Both the position numbers and the translations under genes were made by a program. A DNA stretch of 64,000 bases from Marsupella aquatica. Its lineage: Eukaryota; Marchantiophyta. The stretch is taken from contig OZ316892.1 of the NCBI GenBank assembly GCA_973895155.1, forward strand, positions 5,704,001 through 5,768,000. Reading direction: 5' to 3'. Of this stretch, positions 12,094 to 22,995 are shown piece after piece; the first letter of the stretch is position 1, and each line of letters starts with the position of its first letter. The notes beneath the pieces were generated by a model. It did no database searches and was not told the origin of the DNA. It saw only the letters and a list, made by a program, of their open reading frames with translations.

Positions 12094-12192
12094 ACATCGT
12101 CTCGTCCAGCAGGGAGTTTCAGGGTAAAAGTCTTTCTACATTGACATCTTCTGGTCCAGGACGGAGTTTCAGGGAAAAAGTCTTTCTGCAGT
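12094..12192. repeat. Tandem duplication, ~55-bp unit, two copies
   Basis: CGGAGTTTCAGGGAAAAAGT and CAGGGAGTTTCAGGGTAAAA sit at the same place in two consecutive units, each preceded by GTCC(A/C)G and followed by CTTTCTRCA. Two copies about 85-90% alike. Confidence 0.65.
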
Positions 12193-13202
12193 AATTATGA
12201 AGGATGAAGAATGCCTTCGTCATAATGGTGTCACGCCAGGTTTGGGTTATGTAGTATCCAGTTCAATCTCTCTCTCTCTCTGCACGTTGTGCACAAGGGT
12301 GCCTAGGTTGGGTAGGTGGGACTTTGCAGTAGCACACAGGGTTCCCCCCTTTCAAGCCATGTAGCCCCTGATACCCCCTCTGATGAATAGCCTCCGTTTG
12401 TTAATTGATGGCAAAGAATACAGGAGACTGTTTATAAAGTCAAATGTGTTAGACCATAACTGTTAAGTCACCAGGGTTACTTCCCTAACCCCAGTTAGGA
12501 ACCCATGTAACCCTTGACACATATATAAAGTCACCTCAGGGAGAAGGAGTGTGAGTCTTGAGAAGCTTTAATTATTTGTACTGCTTTTTGACTGTCAAGG
12601 AAAAGAAACTGATGCCTGGTTAAGTATTTGGTACTTTAGAAAGTAGGATATTTATTGGTTACGGTTCTTTACTGATAGAGTATGTTTTGTCAGAAATTTC
12701 AACAACCTGCACCGAAAGGGTTCATGGACTTTAGAAACAGGTCTAATATCACTTCTTCATTGACAATCTTTGTGGAACCATTAAGGACTGTTATCCTTTT
12801 TGCACTTGGTGGCAGTGATGACCCACACACTACAAAGATAACTTGCTGCCTGCTGGATTCGCCGCCCGACACCATGATGCAGGTGCGAGATGTGTGTGCC
12901 CCCATCTCCCCTGGTCAGACTTCGAATCCCTGTTACCATTCTCCCTCGCCTGTGATGGCCATGGGTCATCCGGTGGGAGTTTGCCTCCAAACTAATCCCA
13001 TTTGCGCTCCACCTGCCCAACCTCTCACTCCCATCTAGGATTTCACCTGCCCACACATGAACTGACTGAATGACTTATTGTCTAGAGCCTTGCTCTGCTT
13101 GGAGCTCAAAAACTATTGCAGTTGATAGTAACAAACAGAAACTCCAACAGACCACTGACATCAATTAATAGCTGAAATGTTCCAGATCAAAGCTTATAAA
13201 GT
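12193..13202. other. Gene-less stretch
   Basis: A (CT)n run lies near 12270. A segment at about 12860-13050 carries ACTTCGAATCCC, resembling a tRNA B box, within C-rich sequence, but no matching A box was convincing. The 118-codon frame at 12682-13038 has no family likeness. Confidence 0.35.
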
Positions 13203-13345
13203 AAAATATATACACACTTTTTATAGAAAGGGACCAAACACAGTACAAAAGAACAAACAAAAGAGGGTCCGAGTGGACAAAAGCAAATGTAAAAGAAGTG
13301 AACAAAAGGGAACCTCTAAACACCAAAAAAGAGGAACTAACAATA
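13203..13345 (-). mobile_element. RLE retrotransposon 3'-end fragment (copy 3)
   Basis: This segment matches the 3' tails of copies 1 and 2 from the terminal TATATACACACTTTTTATAG through AACAAAAGAGGGTCCGAGTG to AAAAGAGGAACTAA. It has no coding sequence. It is a severely 5'-truncated insertion of the same family, and it fixes the family's 3' end because all three copies begin at the same point. Just right of it, TAAGAAATGAGCGTTATGTT is duplicated in tandem (13340-13393). Confidence 0.75.
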
Positions 13346-13393
13346 AGAAATGAGCGTTATGTTTTAAATAAGAAATGAGCGTTATGTTTTAAA

Positions 13394-15030
13394 TCCATCT
13401 TTGAAGACTTCTACTGGTTAGTAAATTTTGTTTACTGACACCAAAACATTGAGACAAAAGAAATAAAGCATGTTTGGATAGGATTGATGGGTGTCCCACA
13501 CGACCCAATGAGAATCAATGGAACAGATATTGTACCGTAATTCTGGATATTAAGTGATATTTTTGCACTTAAATTTTTGCCATCTAGTGAGCTTGCATTG
13601 CACTTGTGGAAACTGCAAGAAAAGTTCAATTTGGGTGGGAAATTGTAGGGAAAGACATCCTTCCATTTTTATCCACTTTTTGCGGATATCCACGATGCAC
13701 TTTAAGCACTTCCAACTGTATAGTAGATGCCAAAAGAACTTGGCATGATCCAGGATGAGTATGCTATATACAATAGTTTCATGGTTCCTTCTATTCATTT
13801 TGAATGATGAGTATCCACCACGTAGTCAATTCCAGTGGAAGAATGATGAGTACGGAGTGACATCTTCGCAACACACTTCCAAAATTCTTCATTAAGAATT
13901 TGACTCAACCTACTACTTATTGTCGCACATCCATGGATACAGATTCTAAGTAACGCTTGATAGATTGTCCTAGCAAAATGGGTCCTATGAGTGATGAGAG
14001 GGCTAGGGAGGGAGGGAGGGAGGGAGGGAGGGACACAGCAAACCCCTTTCAGACACAACATACACGGTGCATCTGCTATTAATTAGCATGTGAGGTTTGC
14101 CATGTACGTCCGGGCGTGGGTCCCTGGCTGGGTTCAATTCAACCAAATTCATATGTAGCGATTGCAATGAATCCCAAAGCCAAACAATGTGTAGAAAACC
14201 TTTGTTGCACTGTGGCAGAACTACAAAGAGGTCCGCATTGTGGAACACAAGTTTTACCAGGTTATTGTTTTCCTCAGGGATAGCATGATGTATTTTATAT
14301 CATACCATGTGCGAGCCTGACCTAGTTAGAACACACCTATTTTATCAGGAAAATTCTAAATGATTTTCATGTTTTGAACAGGGTTTTGAATGTTAAATTA
14401 CCTATTTTTATTTTACTAAGGTTTTGAAATAAAGAATTGTTGCCATTTCTGTGTTGTAAGCACCATACTGTAAGTCCTATGCTTTATAAAACTTTGGAAA
14501 ATAGTATGAAAATACCTATTTTGAGGTGCATGTGGTTCCAGTGGGTTTTTGTAGCTGACCCCTGGATATCATTTTCAATGACAATCCTAATGCAAATAAC
14601 TATTGTTCATGATAACCAGATTACCATTCTGGCATAGAAAAACATTTCCAGATCTGGTCTCCATCCGTGCCTTCACTGATTAGTAAACAAAACCAGACGT
14701 GGGTCTCTTGGTGGGAGTGGCAGACAAGTCAAGAGAAGAAGATGTGCCCAATACTCGACTGTTTATGTCAAAAAGTCATAACGGCACACAACCTTTATCA
14801 TGTTAGCATTATGATGGACAGTCTCAGATTGCAAATAGTAACCAATTACAACAACAGGTTAGCATTATCTTCTGGTACATTCTTGCACGCAAAACTTTTA
14901 CAAGGTTATGGTTCTGTTCTGGCACCTAAAAAATTTCTTCTCTAATTATGGCATGTAATTCTTTCATAATTTTGCATTAGAATTGTGTGGCACTTGGCCC
15001 ATCCCACACACCCACCCCAAACCTCCCCCA
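13394..15030. other. Gene-less stretch; (GGGA)n microsatellite at 14008-14033
   Basis: No gene recognised. A GGGA/GGAG microsatellite lies at 14008-14033. At about 14085-14145 the plus strand has TAGCATGTGAGG followed by GGGTTCAATTCAACC, a weak A-box/B-box pair that might be a decayed SINE head. Other frames look random. Confidence 0.35.
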
Positions 15031-15150
15031 CACCTACCAGTGGGAGAGGACACCTACCAGTGGGAGAGGGGGGTTTGAACTTGAAACCTGCTGGCCTGGC
15101 TGGACTCTCAATTTCTTGACCACCTGAGCTAGACTACCAAGCCCTGCACA
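15031..15150 (-). mobile_element. tRNA-derived SINE head (copy 1)
   Basis: On the minus strand TAGCTCAGGTGGT (15119-15131) fits the internal pol III A box and AAGTTCAAACCC (around 15071-15082) the B box, at a tRNA-like spacing. The complete stretch does not fold as a functional tRNA, so it is read as a SINE. Past the B box comes C-rich sequence with a duplicated 20-mer (15031-15070) and a CCCACACACCCACC stretch. The segments at 27780-27925 and 55300-55500 share this layout. Confidence 0.5.
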
Positions 15151-17080
15151 AGTAGTTGGCATACACAACTTTTACCAGGCTAGCATTTTGAAGACAATTG
15201 CAAATTGTAAACAGTTACCGTTCCGGACAGACAAACAGCACATCACACAAAAAACTCATTCAGTGGTTTTAAGAGCATCTCCACTGGTTTGGTGGCCAAG
15301 CCTCCCTAAATCATAGACGATGAGATGTGGCTTCTAGGAATTAAATTCTATTCTGCTATTAAACAGATAAACCCACCAAAAACCCCTCAAGCTGACCTCC
15401 ATTCCAGAAACAACGTTTGTAGTTTCAAGTTGGTCTGAATTGTGTGCAAATCAGTCTTTGTTGTGCCACTTTCTTTCATTGATGCAATGGAGGTCTGAAT
15501 GGCAGGTTGGTTTGGGATTGCCATTCGTGCTTAAAGTGGCACTTGGCAGCTTCGATTTGGTTGGCAATCTTTAAATACTTCCAGATCAAGGGTACCAATG
15601 AGGATACAAGAGCAAAGTTTCTCTCCATTTGGTTAATTTACTTGGCTGTTTATAGGGCATAATGAAGCACCTATGAAGATGCTCTAAAAGAACCTGAAGC
15701 AATGATGTTGCTCTTGATGCTCTAAAACCACCTGAAAATAATGGTGGCAATGTCAGCCAGAGAGTAATAACTAAGCTTTTACTCTGGCATCAGTAGGTTA
15801 CGAGTTACTTGTGACTTGTCGCAACTCGTAACCTACCTCAACTCGAATTCAAGGTAAAAAGACTGAAAAGTACCATTTGTACCTCAGGGACAATCATGTT
15901 TGGTCCGTGCAGAAAGTTAGTATTTTCCTCTTCAAGGTATAGCACAATGCCATAAATCGCCATTCTAGATTCCATTTGTTTTCTTCACCAAATATTTTGT
16001 AAGTGTTTTACTCAGAATGTTTAGAATATTACTAGTACCCGCATGATTATAAACTCTCCCCAAAGTTTCACAAAAAAAGAAGCTCTAAATGCTCTAAATG
16101 CTTCACGACTGCGGAATTTGCAAGAAGACGATGAAAATACAAATCAAGTAGACACCAACGGAATTGAACAAAGACATAAACAAAGAAAAAAGAAAAAAGA
16201 AGCAGAACTTGATTTATTTTTCTTACTAATCAATTCCCATTCTTCCATATTTGGCTGTTCTCCCTTGATGTTACCCTAGGCGATTGAAATTAACCATGGT
16301 GAAAATGGGCATTGGTTCGACCCCATATGCATTGACATTTACAGCTAATACCCTTCAAAAAGATTTTGAGAAGTTTCTTTTAAAGACAAATCAAAAGATG
16401 CACCAAACGATACCTAGAATTGTATGAGTGTTTTAAAATTTCAATAATTAGGTACTTTTTAAGTCACCTGATGGTTTCTATGTCTGAAGTAGTGGATTCT
16501 GGGCTAGGACTCCTGGGAAACTCATTTAATGCTACGGATTGGATCTTGCCATTGAATCCTCCCAGTCATTGCATACTGTCAATTGCACATCAAAGATAAG
16601 GGTGTATGTCACAAATTTCTGTTGAGCAATCAACTGTGAGGCATAGACAACATGCACATGTGCAATTTACAACAACCACAGAAGTAGTTGCCACATGATA
16701 GTTGATTCACCTCAATCACCAGAGGTTACATCAATGGGTTCATACAAGGAGCTTTACTCCAAGTGCTTTACTGAAGCCCGTCGCCAATACTAAGTCTCCA
16801 AAAACTAAGCATCTCTATCTCCTAAATGACTCTGTAACAATGAGTTTAAGTTCCATTTATTGACTAGGTCCTGTTAGGGAACATAATACTAGCACATCTA
16901 ACCTTTCCCAAACACCTGACTATGTTACAACTAGCGATAGTTACATAGTAACTCTGGATGTACAAGTAATTAATGCTTAACAAATTAATGCAATCTAGGG
17001 TGCATGGATCCACATAAGTGCAAATTATTCTCAACAATATTCATCCTAGCAAGTGAAGCCTAGAGGCAAACGTCTTCATA
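15151..17080. other. Gene-less stretch
   Basis: About 1.9 kb with no recognisable gene. A palindrome-like stretch around 15800-15840 (GTTACGAGTTACTTG / CAACTCGTAACCTACC) is the only local structure. The frame at 16043-16279 is Lys-rich and looks random. Confidence 0.4.
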
Positions 17081-17610
17081 TTGATCAATGACGTTCAGAG
17101 TTCAGTCTTCTTAAGCCCACCAGCTTTTGCAACAAACCCCCATCCCAAAGTGCAGTTCACTATAACCCTTTGCCCAAACAGGCTGGACACATGGACAAAT
17201 AGAGGTCACACTCTTATCACCCAAATGGAAATACTCAGGTGAGCAACATCTCAATGGGAGCCAAGGAGTTGTAATAATAATATAGTTTCCAAGGAACAGT
17301 CAACTTTGTTGAGCAAATTAGATGCTACTCCCAACACTACTCACAAGAGCAGGCCCATGTGACTATGCAACAAAGAAGTACTCGACAACAAGGATATGTG
17401 GTTCACCTCCAATGAGGCTACGTGCATGTGAGCACATAAGAGCTTTATTGTATTTCTCCATGACACAAGCACTCCCTATCTCTCAATACTGGCTTGGTAG
17501 CCTAACTATGGTTACAATTGTTGCACTAAAGTTACCTAAGAGTAAATGCATAACAGACTTGAATAATAGTGTTCAAAATAACTTTCATCCCAAAGAGTGT
17601 TTCACCAATT
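17081..17610. repeat. Degenerate ~260-bp repeat array, left arm
   Basis: Contains AGGTCACACTCTTATCACCC, GGGAGCCAAGGAGTTGTAATAA and CAACAAACCCCCATCCCAAAGTG in the order found again at 20999-21790. The two arms are separated by RLE copy 2 and were probably one array before that insertion. Confidence 0.55.
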
Positions 17611-20600
17611 GAAAGAAATATACACACTTTTTATATACAAAGGGACCAATCAGAGTACAAATGAACAAACAAAAGAGGGCCCAAGTGGACAAAACCAATC
17701 GAAAAAGAAGTGAGCAAAAGGGAACCACTAAACACCAAGAAAGAGGAACTAAAAGTAAGAAATGAGCAATAGGGAACCCCTAAAAACCATGAAAGAGAGA
17801 CTAAAACTAACCCAAGCGGACCGAGGTCCTCAATCATTCCTAGCGAATGTGGCAAAAAGCTACTGGTCCACATCAAGGGTCAAAACTAGATCGGCAAGTG
17901 GGGTTGGAACATCCTCTAGGGGAGCTAGCCGCTGCGGAGGCACACTAGCACCCACTGTAAGAGATCGATGATAGATGGCCCGAGCTTGAGCACGCTGCAA
18001 GGAGACTGAAATGCGTTGGCGAAAGTGCGTGGTCAAAATAGAAAGCGGGGGTCTGGTGGGACCCATGCGGCCATGAACATCCCGGGCAGCTTGCCGAAGA
18101 AGCCCATCAAACTGAGGATGAAGACGCCCAAATAGCTCCAGAGCAAGGGGGAGGAAGCTATCGGATGAAGCTCATGTAGCATATTTGGCCTCCTTCGTTG
18201 TTGCCGCACGTGACGCTGCTGCCCCTGCCGTAGTTGCCGCTGTCCCAATGATGTCTGGGCGCAATGGGTTTGCCACCACTACATCTGCCAATGTACGTTG
18301 ACCCTCACGGACCATGGTAAGATCCACCCATAACCGCTGTGATGGAGGACCAGGTAACTCGAGTACCACCTCCCGCCGCACGCATACCAAAGAGCCAGAG
18401 AGAACCTGAGCAGTCGCATCTCGCACAGCGTCGTGAACAATAGTGGTTTCACCTCCCAAACTGCACCGAAGAAGATGGACACCTGTGGCATCACAAGGCT
18501 TCCCACAAGTGCAAGAAAGAGGTAAACCTGCAAGAAGTGGGTGGGGCAGCCCCATACAAAGACGCATGGCTGTGGAGAACTCCGTTGAAGACATCCGCAA
18601 ATGAGGAATGACTGGATTGGCCTGAAGCCATCCACCTGCGCCCTTCCCTCCGGAAGAAAGAATCCGAGCATACGCCCAGCAAGGTCTGCCTGAAGACGAA
18701 CGGGATCCAAGGATAAAAACTCCTAAAAAGAAGGTAACGCGGCGCGAACGGGATCTGGTAATGAGGACCACGCTGCGCGCAAATGAACCTAAAACGGGAG
18801 GGAACCCTCCTCTACCTCCATGAGAGATGAAAGTAAAAAAGGGCGATCCTCAATAAGAAAACGATTGGCCAACAAGGAGAAGGCAGCCCACGCACCCAAA
18901 AAGGCCAAAGGTGCAAGGCTCTCAATGGAAGTAAGCCCAAAACCACCCTGCGAAATAGGAAGACTGAGTTGTCGATGAAGCCACGGAGATGAGAGCAACG
19001 TACCCGGCCCCAAAAGAGAGGCCAGGGTCTGACGAATGGAGACATCAAATGCTCGAAGGTGGAGACAAAGATCCGCGGTAGGGGGATGCGTCCTAGCCAG
19101 ATAAGACGCACGAGGGTGGATGCACCTCAACAACATCCCAAATGCTGCCTGAGAATCTGCTAACTTAGGGAGCATAGGAGTAGAGGCTAAGGCAGCCTGT
19201 AGAGAGTCAACGATGAAAGAGGAGCAAAAGGAGGCGGTACCGACTGGGGAGCCAAGGACCCGAAGACCATCGGCTGGACATAAGAACCCTGGGGAAGCGC
19301 AAGATCAGAGGGTAACCCAGCTGGACTCCATGCATGACTCTTCACAGGCTGAACTCGTAAACCGAGGCCCATCAAATGGGTGGAAAGAGTGGCGAGGGCA
19401 GAAGTAACCGCGGCAGGAGGACCAATGATGTGGGTGTCATCTGAAAGGGAGGGGAAGATACACTGGGGGTGGGCCATGGCGGCTTCCCATAAAGCTGTAA
19501 AATGGGCAATGGCAAAAAGAGGCCCACCCAAAGGGTCACCCTGACAAGTACCTTCTGCAGAGGAAAGAGTGGTATACACACCTGTAGAGGAGTGATGACT
19601 ATAGAAGAGTGGGGCCTCGAGTCCATAAAAACAACGGACAAAGGGGATCAGGGACTGGATGTCTGGATCCGCCGCCCTCAAAGCACGAAAAATGGCTGCC
19701 CGAGAAACCATATTAAAAGTGTTAGAGACATCAACCTGGAGGACAACCCAATCAGGGTGGAGGTCCAAGGTAGCTCGAATACCCGCAATAACTGTCTCAC
19801 AACCGCCAGGAACGCCAACTGCAAATTGATGTGGAGAGAGATGATTCGATAGTGCAGAGCGAAACTGCGAGGAAAGTGTGCGAGACACAGGCCGAAGAAA
19901 AACCTCCCCAATAGCAATTGGCCGAACACCCGGTGAAGACTTAGCCATGGCCAATAAACGAGAAGCACTCAAGAGCCGAGAGACGGGAGGAGGCAAACGA
20001 CCGGCTGCAATACACTGGCAAAAGGAGAAGAAAACTGGAAAACCAAACTGAGGATCCTCAGGGGGGAATAAATCCCGAAAATGCTCAAAGACATAGCCGG
20101 AGGGGCCACCAACAGCGCAACGCGAGGCATGGAGGAAAGCATAGGTGAAGTGGTCCCTACTAAACTGAAGATCCTCCTCAGGCTCAAAATCCTCTACGAA
20201 CAAAGGGAGCTGATCATGGGGTTGCGGATGGAGAACCTGAAGGGCCGACGAGGTGACCTCGCCAGGGGGCGCTGGTGTGGTGGGAGAAAGGGCCTGGACA
20301 GCCCGACGATATTCACCAGCCTGGGCTAAACGACAAGAGCGACAAAGACGTCGATGCTCAGGGGGGTGAGAGTGGCGGGCTGGGTCAGACAAAGCACGGG
20401 CGGTAAAAGACCGGGCGCGAAGAAAGTACTCTTCCTGAAGCTGCTCCCAATCTCCCCGAAAAAACGATGGATACGAGAGGCAGTCTCACGGTGACCCACA
20501 CGACCACCATGACTAGGGAGGGTAAGAGACCAGTGTGGAAAAAGCATCAGTAAAGACCAGTAAGAGACCTCCATAGGATGCGCCAAGATAAGCTGCATGA

Positions 20601-20998
20601 GTTGCAACAAGGAGAATCGAACTAAAGGGCGCAGCGCCAGAGGAATGTGGTTATAAAGACGAGGTCTAATGTACCCTGGATGGTAGGTTGGAAGGGGGTC
20701 TAGAGTGCGAACCCAACTCCATGCCTGCTCGGGAGCCTCCGAGGAGGGAGGGGCAGAGCTAACCGGGTCAATAGGGGCTGAGGCTGGGATTGTGCTTGCT
20801 GGCGACGATGGCACCGGCCCCACCCGCGATGATGAGGGAGGGAGATGCCAACCCATCCACAGTCAGGACAAGTATGCAGGGGACGCTCGTCCGGGGAGGG
20901 AGCAGGGAAAGACTGGACAGGAGGTGGGGGTGGAACAGATGTGGACGAGGAGGCCGGAGGAGGATGATGAATGGCCCTTTGCACACAAAATACTTCAC
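17611..20998 (-). mobile_element. Near full-length RLE-type non-LTR retrotransposon (copy 2)
   Basis: About 3.4 kb, reading right to left. It ends at 17611 with the same AAATATACACAC 3' terminus as copies 1 and 3 and begins near 20998, just before a C-rich coding stretch with a zinc finger. It provides the N-terminal part missing from copy 1, so the family layout can be read: zinc finger, RT, zinc knuckle, restriction-like endonuclease, then a ~250-bp A-rich (plus-strand) 3' tail. It sits inside a ~260-bp repeat array. The exact 5' end and the target duplication could not be fixed. Confidence 0.75.
17860..20984 (-). pseudogene. RLE retrotransposon polyprotein, full domain set but with multiple lesions
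   Basis: In order: Pro/Ser-rich N-terminus, a CPDCGWVG...HH finger-like motif (frame 20984-20700), a linker (20856-20463), RT fingers GVRPIAIGEVFLRPVSR and PHQFAVGVPGGCE, palm VLQVDVSNTFN, GTCQGDPLGGP and SLSDDTHIIG, then the zinc knuckle and endonuclease block with LRCSLGGE, RLWVDL and LADVVVANP, ending at the TAG at 17860. Damage: a frame change between the finger and linker frames, a frame change at a T-run near 20462, a one-base loss near 19293, two in-frame TAGs where copy 1 has CAG (near 18785 and 18725), a deletion of about 20 codons near 18675, and one more frame change near 18170. The element is dead but recent enough to align with copy 1 almost codon by codon. Confidence 0.8.
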
Positions 20999-21790
20999 AT
21001 TTAGAAAATTGGAGGTCGTGGGCTTATCACCTAAACGGCTTTGGGCAGGCGGGCATGATCTAACCCCAACGAGATATGATACTCAACTGAATACCAGTTG
21101 CCTGTACGAACCCCATGCCAAAGTGGGGCTTGTCGAAACACTTTACACACGAAAATCTTGACAATTAACAATTAATAAGATGAGAGATCAGACTTTCCCA
21201 CCGAAATGGATAGCATCTAAATATGGGACCCAGGGAGTTACAGTAAATTAGTATCTGAGAGGAACATCCTACATGAAAACTAGTGGCCATCACCCAAACC
21301 CAAATCACCAAATGGGAAGGACGAGAGCATCTAAATGGGACCCAAGGACTTGGAATAAATGAGTTGCCCATTAAATGTTAATGGGACCCAACGAGTTGTA
21401 ATAAATGAGCTTCCCATGAACCTCGTCCTGAATGCTAGTGACCCGTATACTTTTGCACCAACCCCCAGCCTAAAGTGGGGTACTAAAACCCTTTCCACAC
21501 AAAAGACTTAAAACACTTTCGAGGAAAGACTTAAACACTAACATGAGGTCACCCTCTTATCAAGAAAATGAAAATGGGGAGATGAGAAGCATGTAACTGG
21601 GACCCAATGAATTTCCATGAACAGCTATCTGGATACTAGTGGCCAGGAAGCTGTGGCACCAAAGCCCCTTACACACAAAACAAAAACAACTTTTTGGCTT
21701 CCGAAAAATTAGAGATCTGGCTCTTATCCCATGAATGGAAATGGAACGGTCACCTGACTATATACTAGTGGCTCGTAAGAGAAGCTCAGG
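20999..21790. repeat. Degenerate ~260-bp repeat array, right arm
   Basis: At least three drifted units share the ordered phrases TTATCACC(C)AAATGG, GGGACCCAA(T/G)GAGTTGTAATAAATGAG, CTAGTGGCC, GCACCAA, AAAGTGGGG, CCTTTACACACAAAA and GAGGTC. No coding potential. It continues the array at 17081-17610. Confidence 0.6.
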
Positions 21791-22995
21791 TGTGAGCAAA
21801 GGGCCCACCATGGAAAGGCATTCCTTGTCTTCTTCGTTGCTGTCTGTCATTTTGGTTTCGGATCGCTTCGTACTCCGTAGGTGCCTTGCATGCTCAGGTT
21901 CGCTGCATTCGTCAGCTAGATTCGAGATGGATATTTTGGGGGAGCATACTGGTGGCTGAGAGATGAGGACCACGAGACAAGATCGACGAGGACCATGAGG
22001 TTTGGATCCTATATTCCTGTCAGGCCCGACACAGTGCTTTGATTTGCAGCAACAGCAACAGCCTCCCCCAGCCATTTATAATCGCTTCCACGATTTCAGG
22101 CTTTCGTGCTTGGTGAAATGAAAGTTGTTGGATAAAAGTACGGGCTTGGAAAGTCGGAGTTGGGAAGCATTGAGCATTGTGTTCTGCGCCTTGGATCAGT
22201 AGGAGATGTGGCTTGTGACCGGGCCCCTCATTGGCCAGGAAGTCCTCGCCGCGGAGGACGCAACAGTTCTGAGCCACAAACGATGAGCTGCCATAATTCG
22301 GGTCTGCCTTGAAATGATTACTTTAGTACTGGACAGTAACGTATCAGACGATGAGACGGGCTGCCATTTGCCAGACGCCCTCAGATCTTTTGGGCTGCAA
22401 TTTATTAGGGAGGATGCTGGAGATCGTTTCTGCTTGGCTGGCACCGCAGAACTGAAGAGCTGAGAGCGGCGTGCAAAGAAAGAAGGACGAACCCAAATCG
22501 TCGAGCCGTATCTGGACGGTGCGGGATTTTTAATTTCGCATAATTGATAATTCTGCCTCCTTGAAGGGGTCGTCTCTCGGAGTCCCGCCATCAGACTCGC
22601 CGTCGCATCGCATCGGCAGCGGCAGCGGCAGACGCGTCGAGGCCGACTCGTGAGCCTGCAGTTCGGAGTCGAAGAAGAGAGCGATCGAGAACGGCGGAGG
22701 GAAGATAATAGAGAAGAGACGTCGTTCGTTTTGCTGTAGGGGGAGCGAGAGAGTGGGACGACTGAGGAGTGAGGTTGGAGGAGCGATCATGGATACGAAG
22801 AATGGAGGGTAAAATGAAGTTGCTCTAAGGAGGGGATCCAATTTGTGCGTGTCAGTTTGTGCGAAGAATTAGATGCCTACAGAAAGACGATAGGCAGATA
22901 TAGCGAACCAGACGGAGAGGGAGCACGCGAGAGAGAGGTTGGGCACAGAAGTATATAGAATTCGAGAGCCTGTGGAGGAGGCGGCGAGGGAGCAT
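21791..22995 (+). promoter_or_regulatory. Upstream region and leader of the bZIP gene
   Basis: GC content rises from about 22560 onwards, with GGCAGC repeats (22613-22633) and purine-rich leader-like sequence (22675-22990) just before the ATG at 22996. The minus strand has overlapping frames (22020-22277, 22196-22591, 22530-22841), one with CVLRGEDFLANEGPGHKP, which might be an exon of a divergently transcribed gene; no family is recognised, so no gene is called. No clear TATA box. Confidence 0.35.

Noticed and set aside
15031-15150. Functional tRNA gene on the minus strand
   Set aside because: A and B boxes are present, but acceptor and anticodon stems do not pair; called a SINE head instead.
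22020-22841. Divergent minus-strand gene upstream of the bZIP gene
   Set aside because: Three overlapping frames in different phases, no recognisable domain and no consistent splice path.
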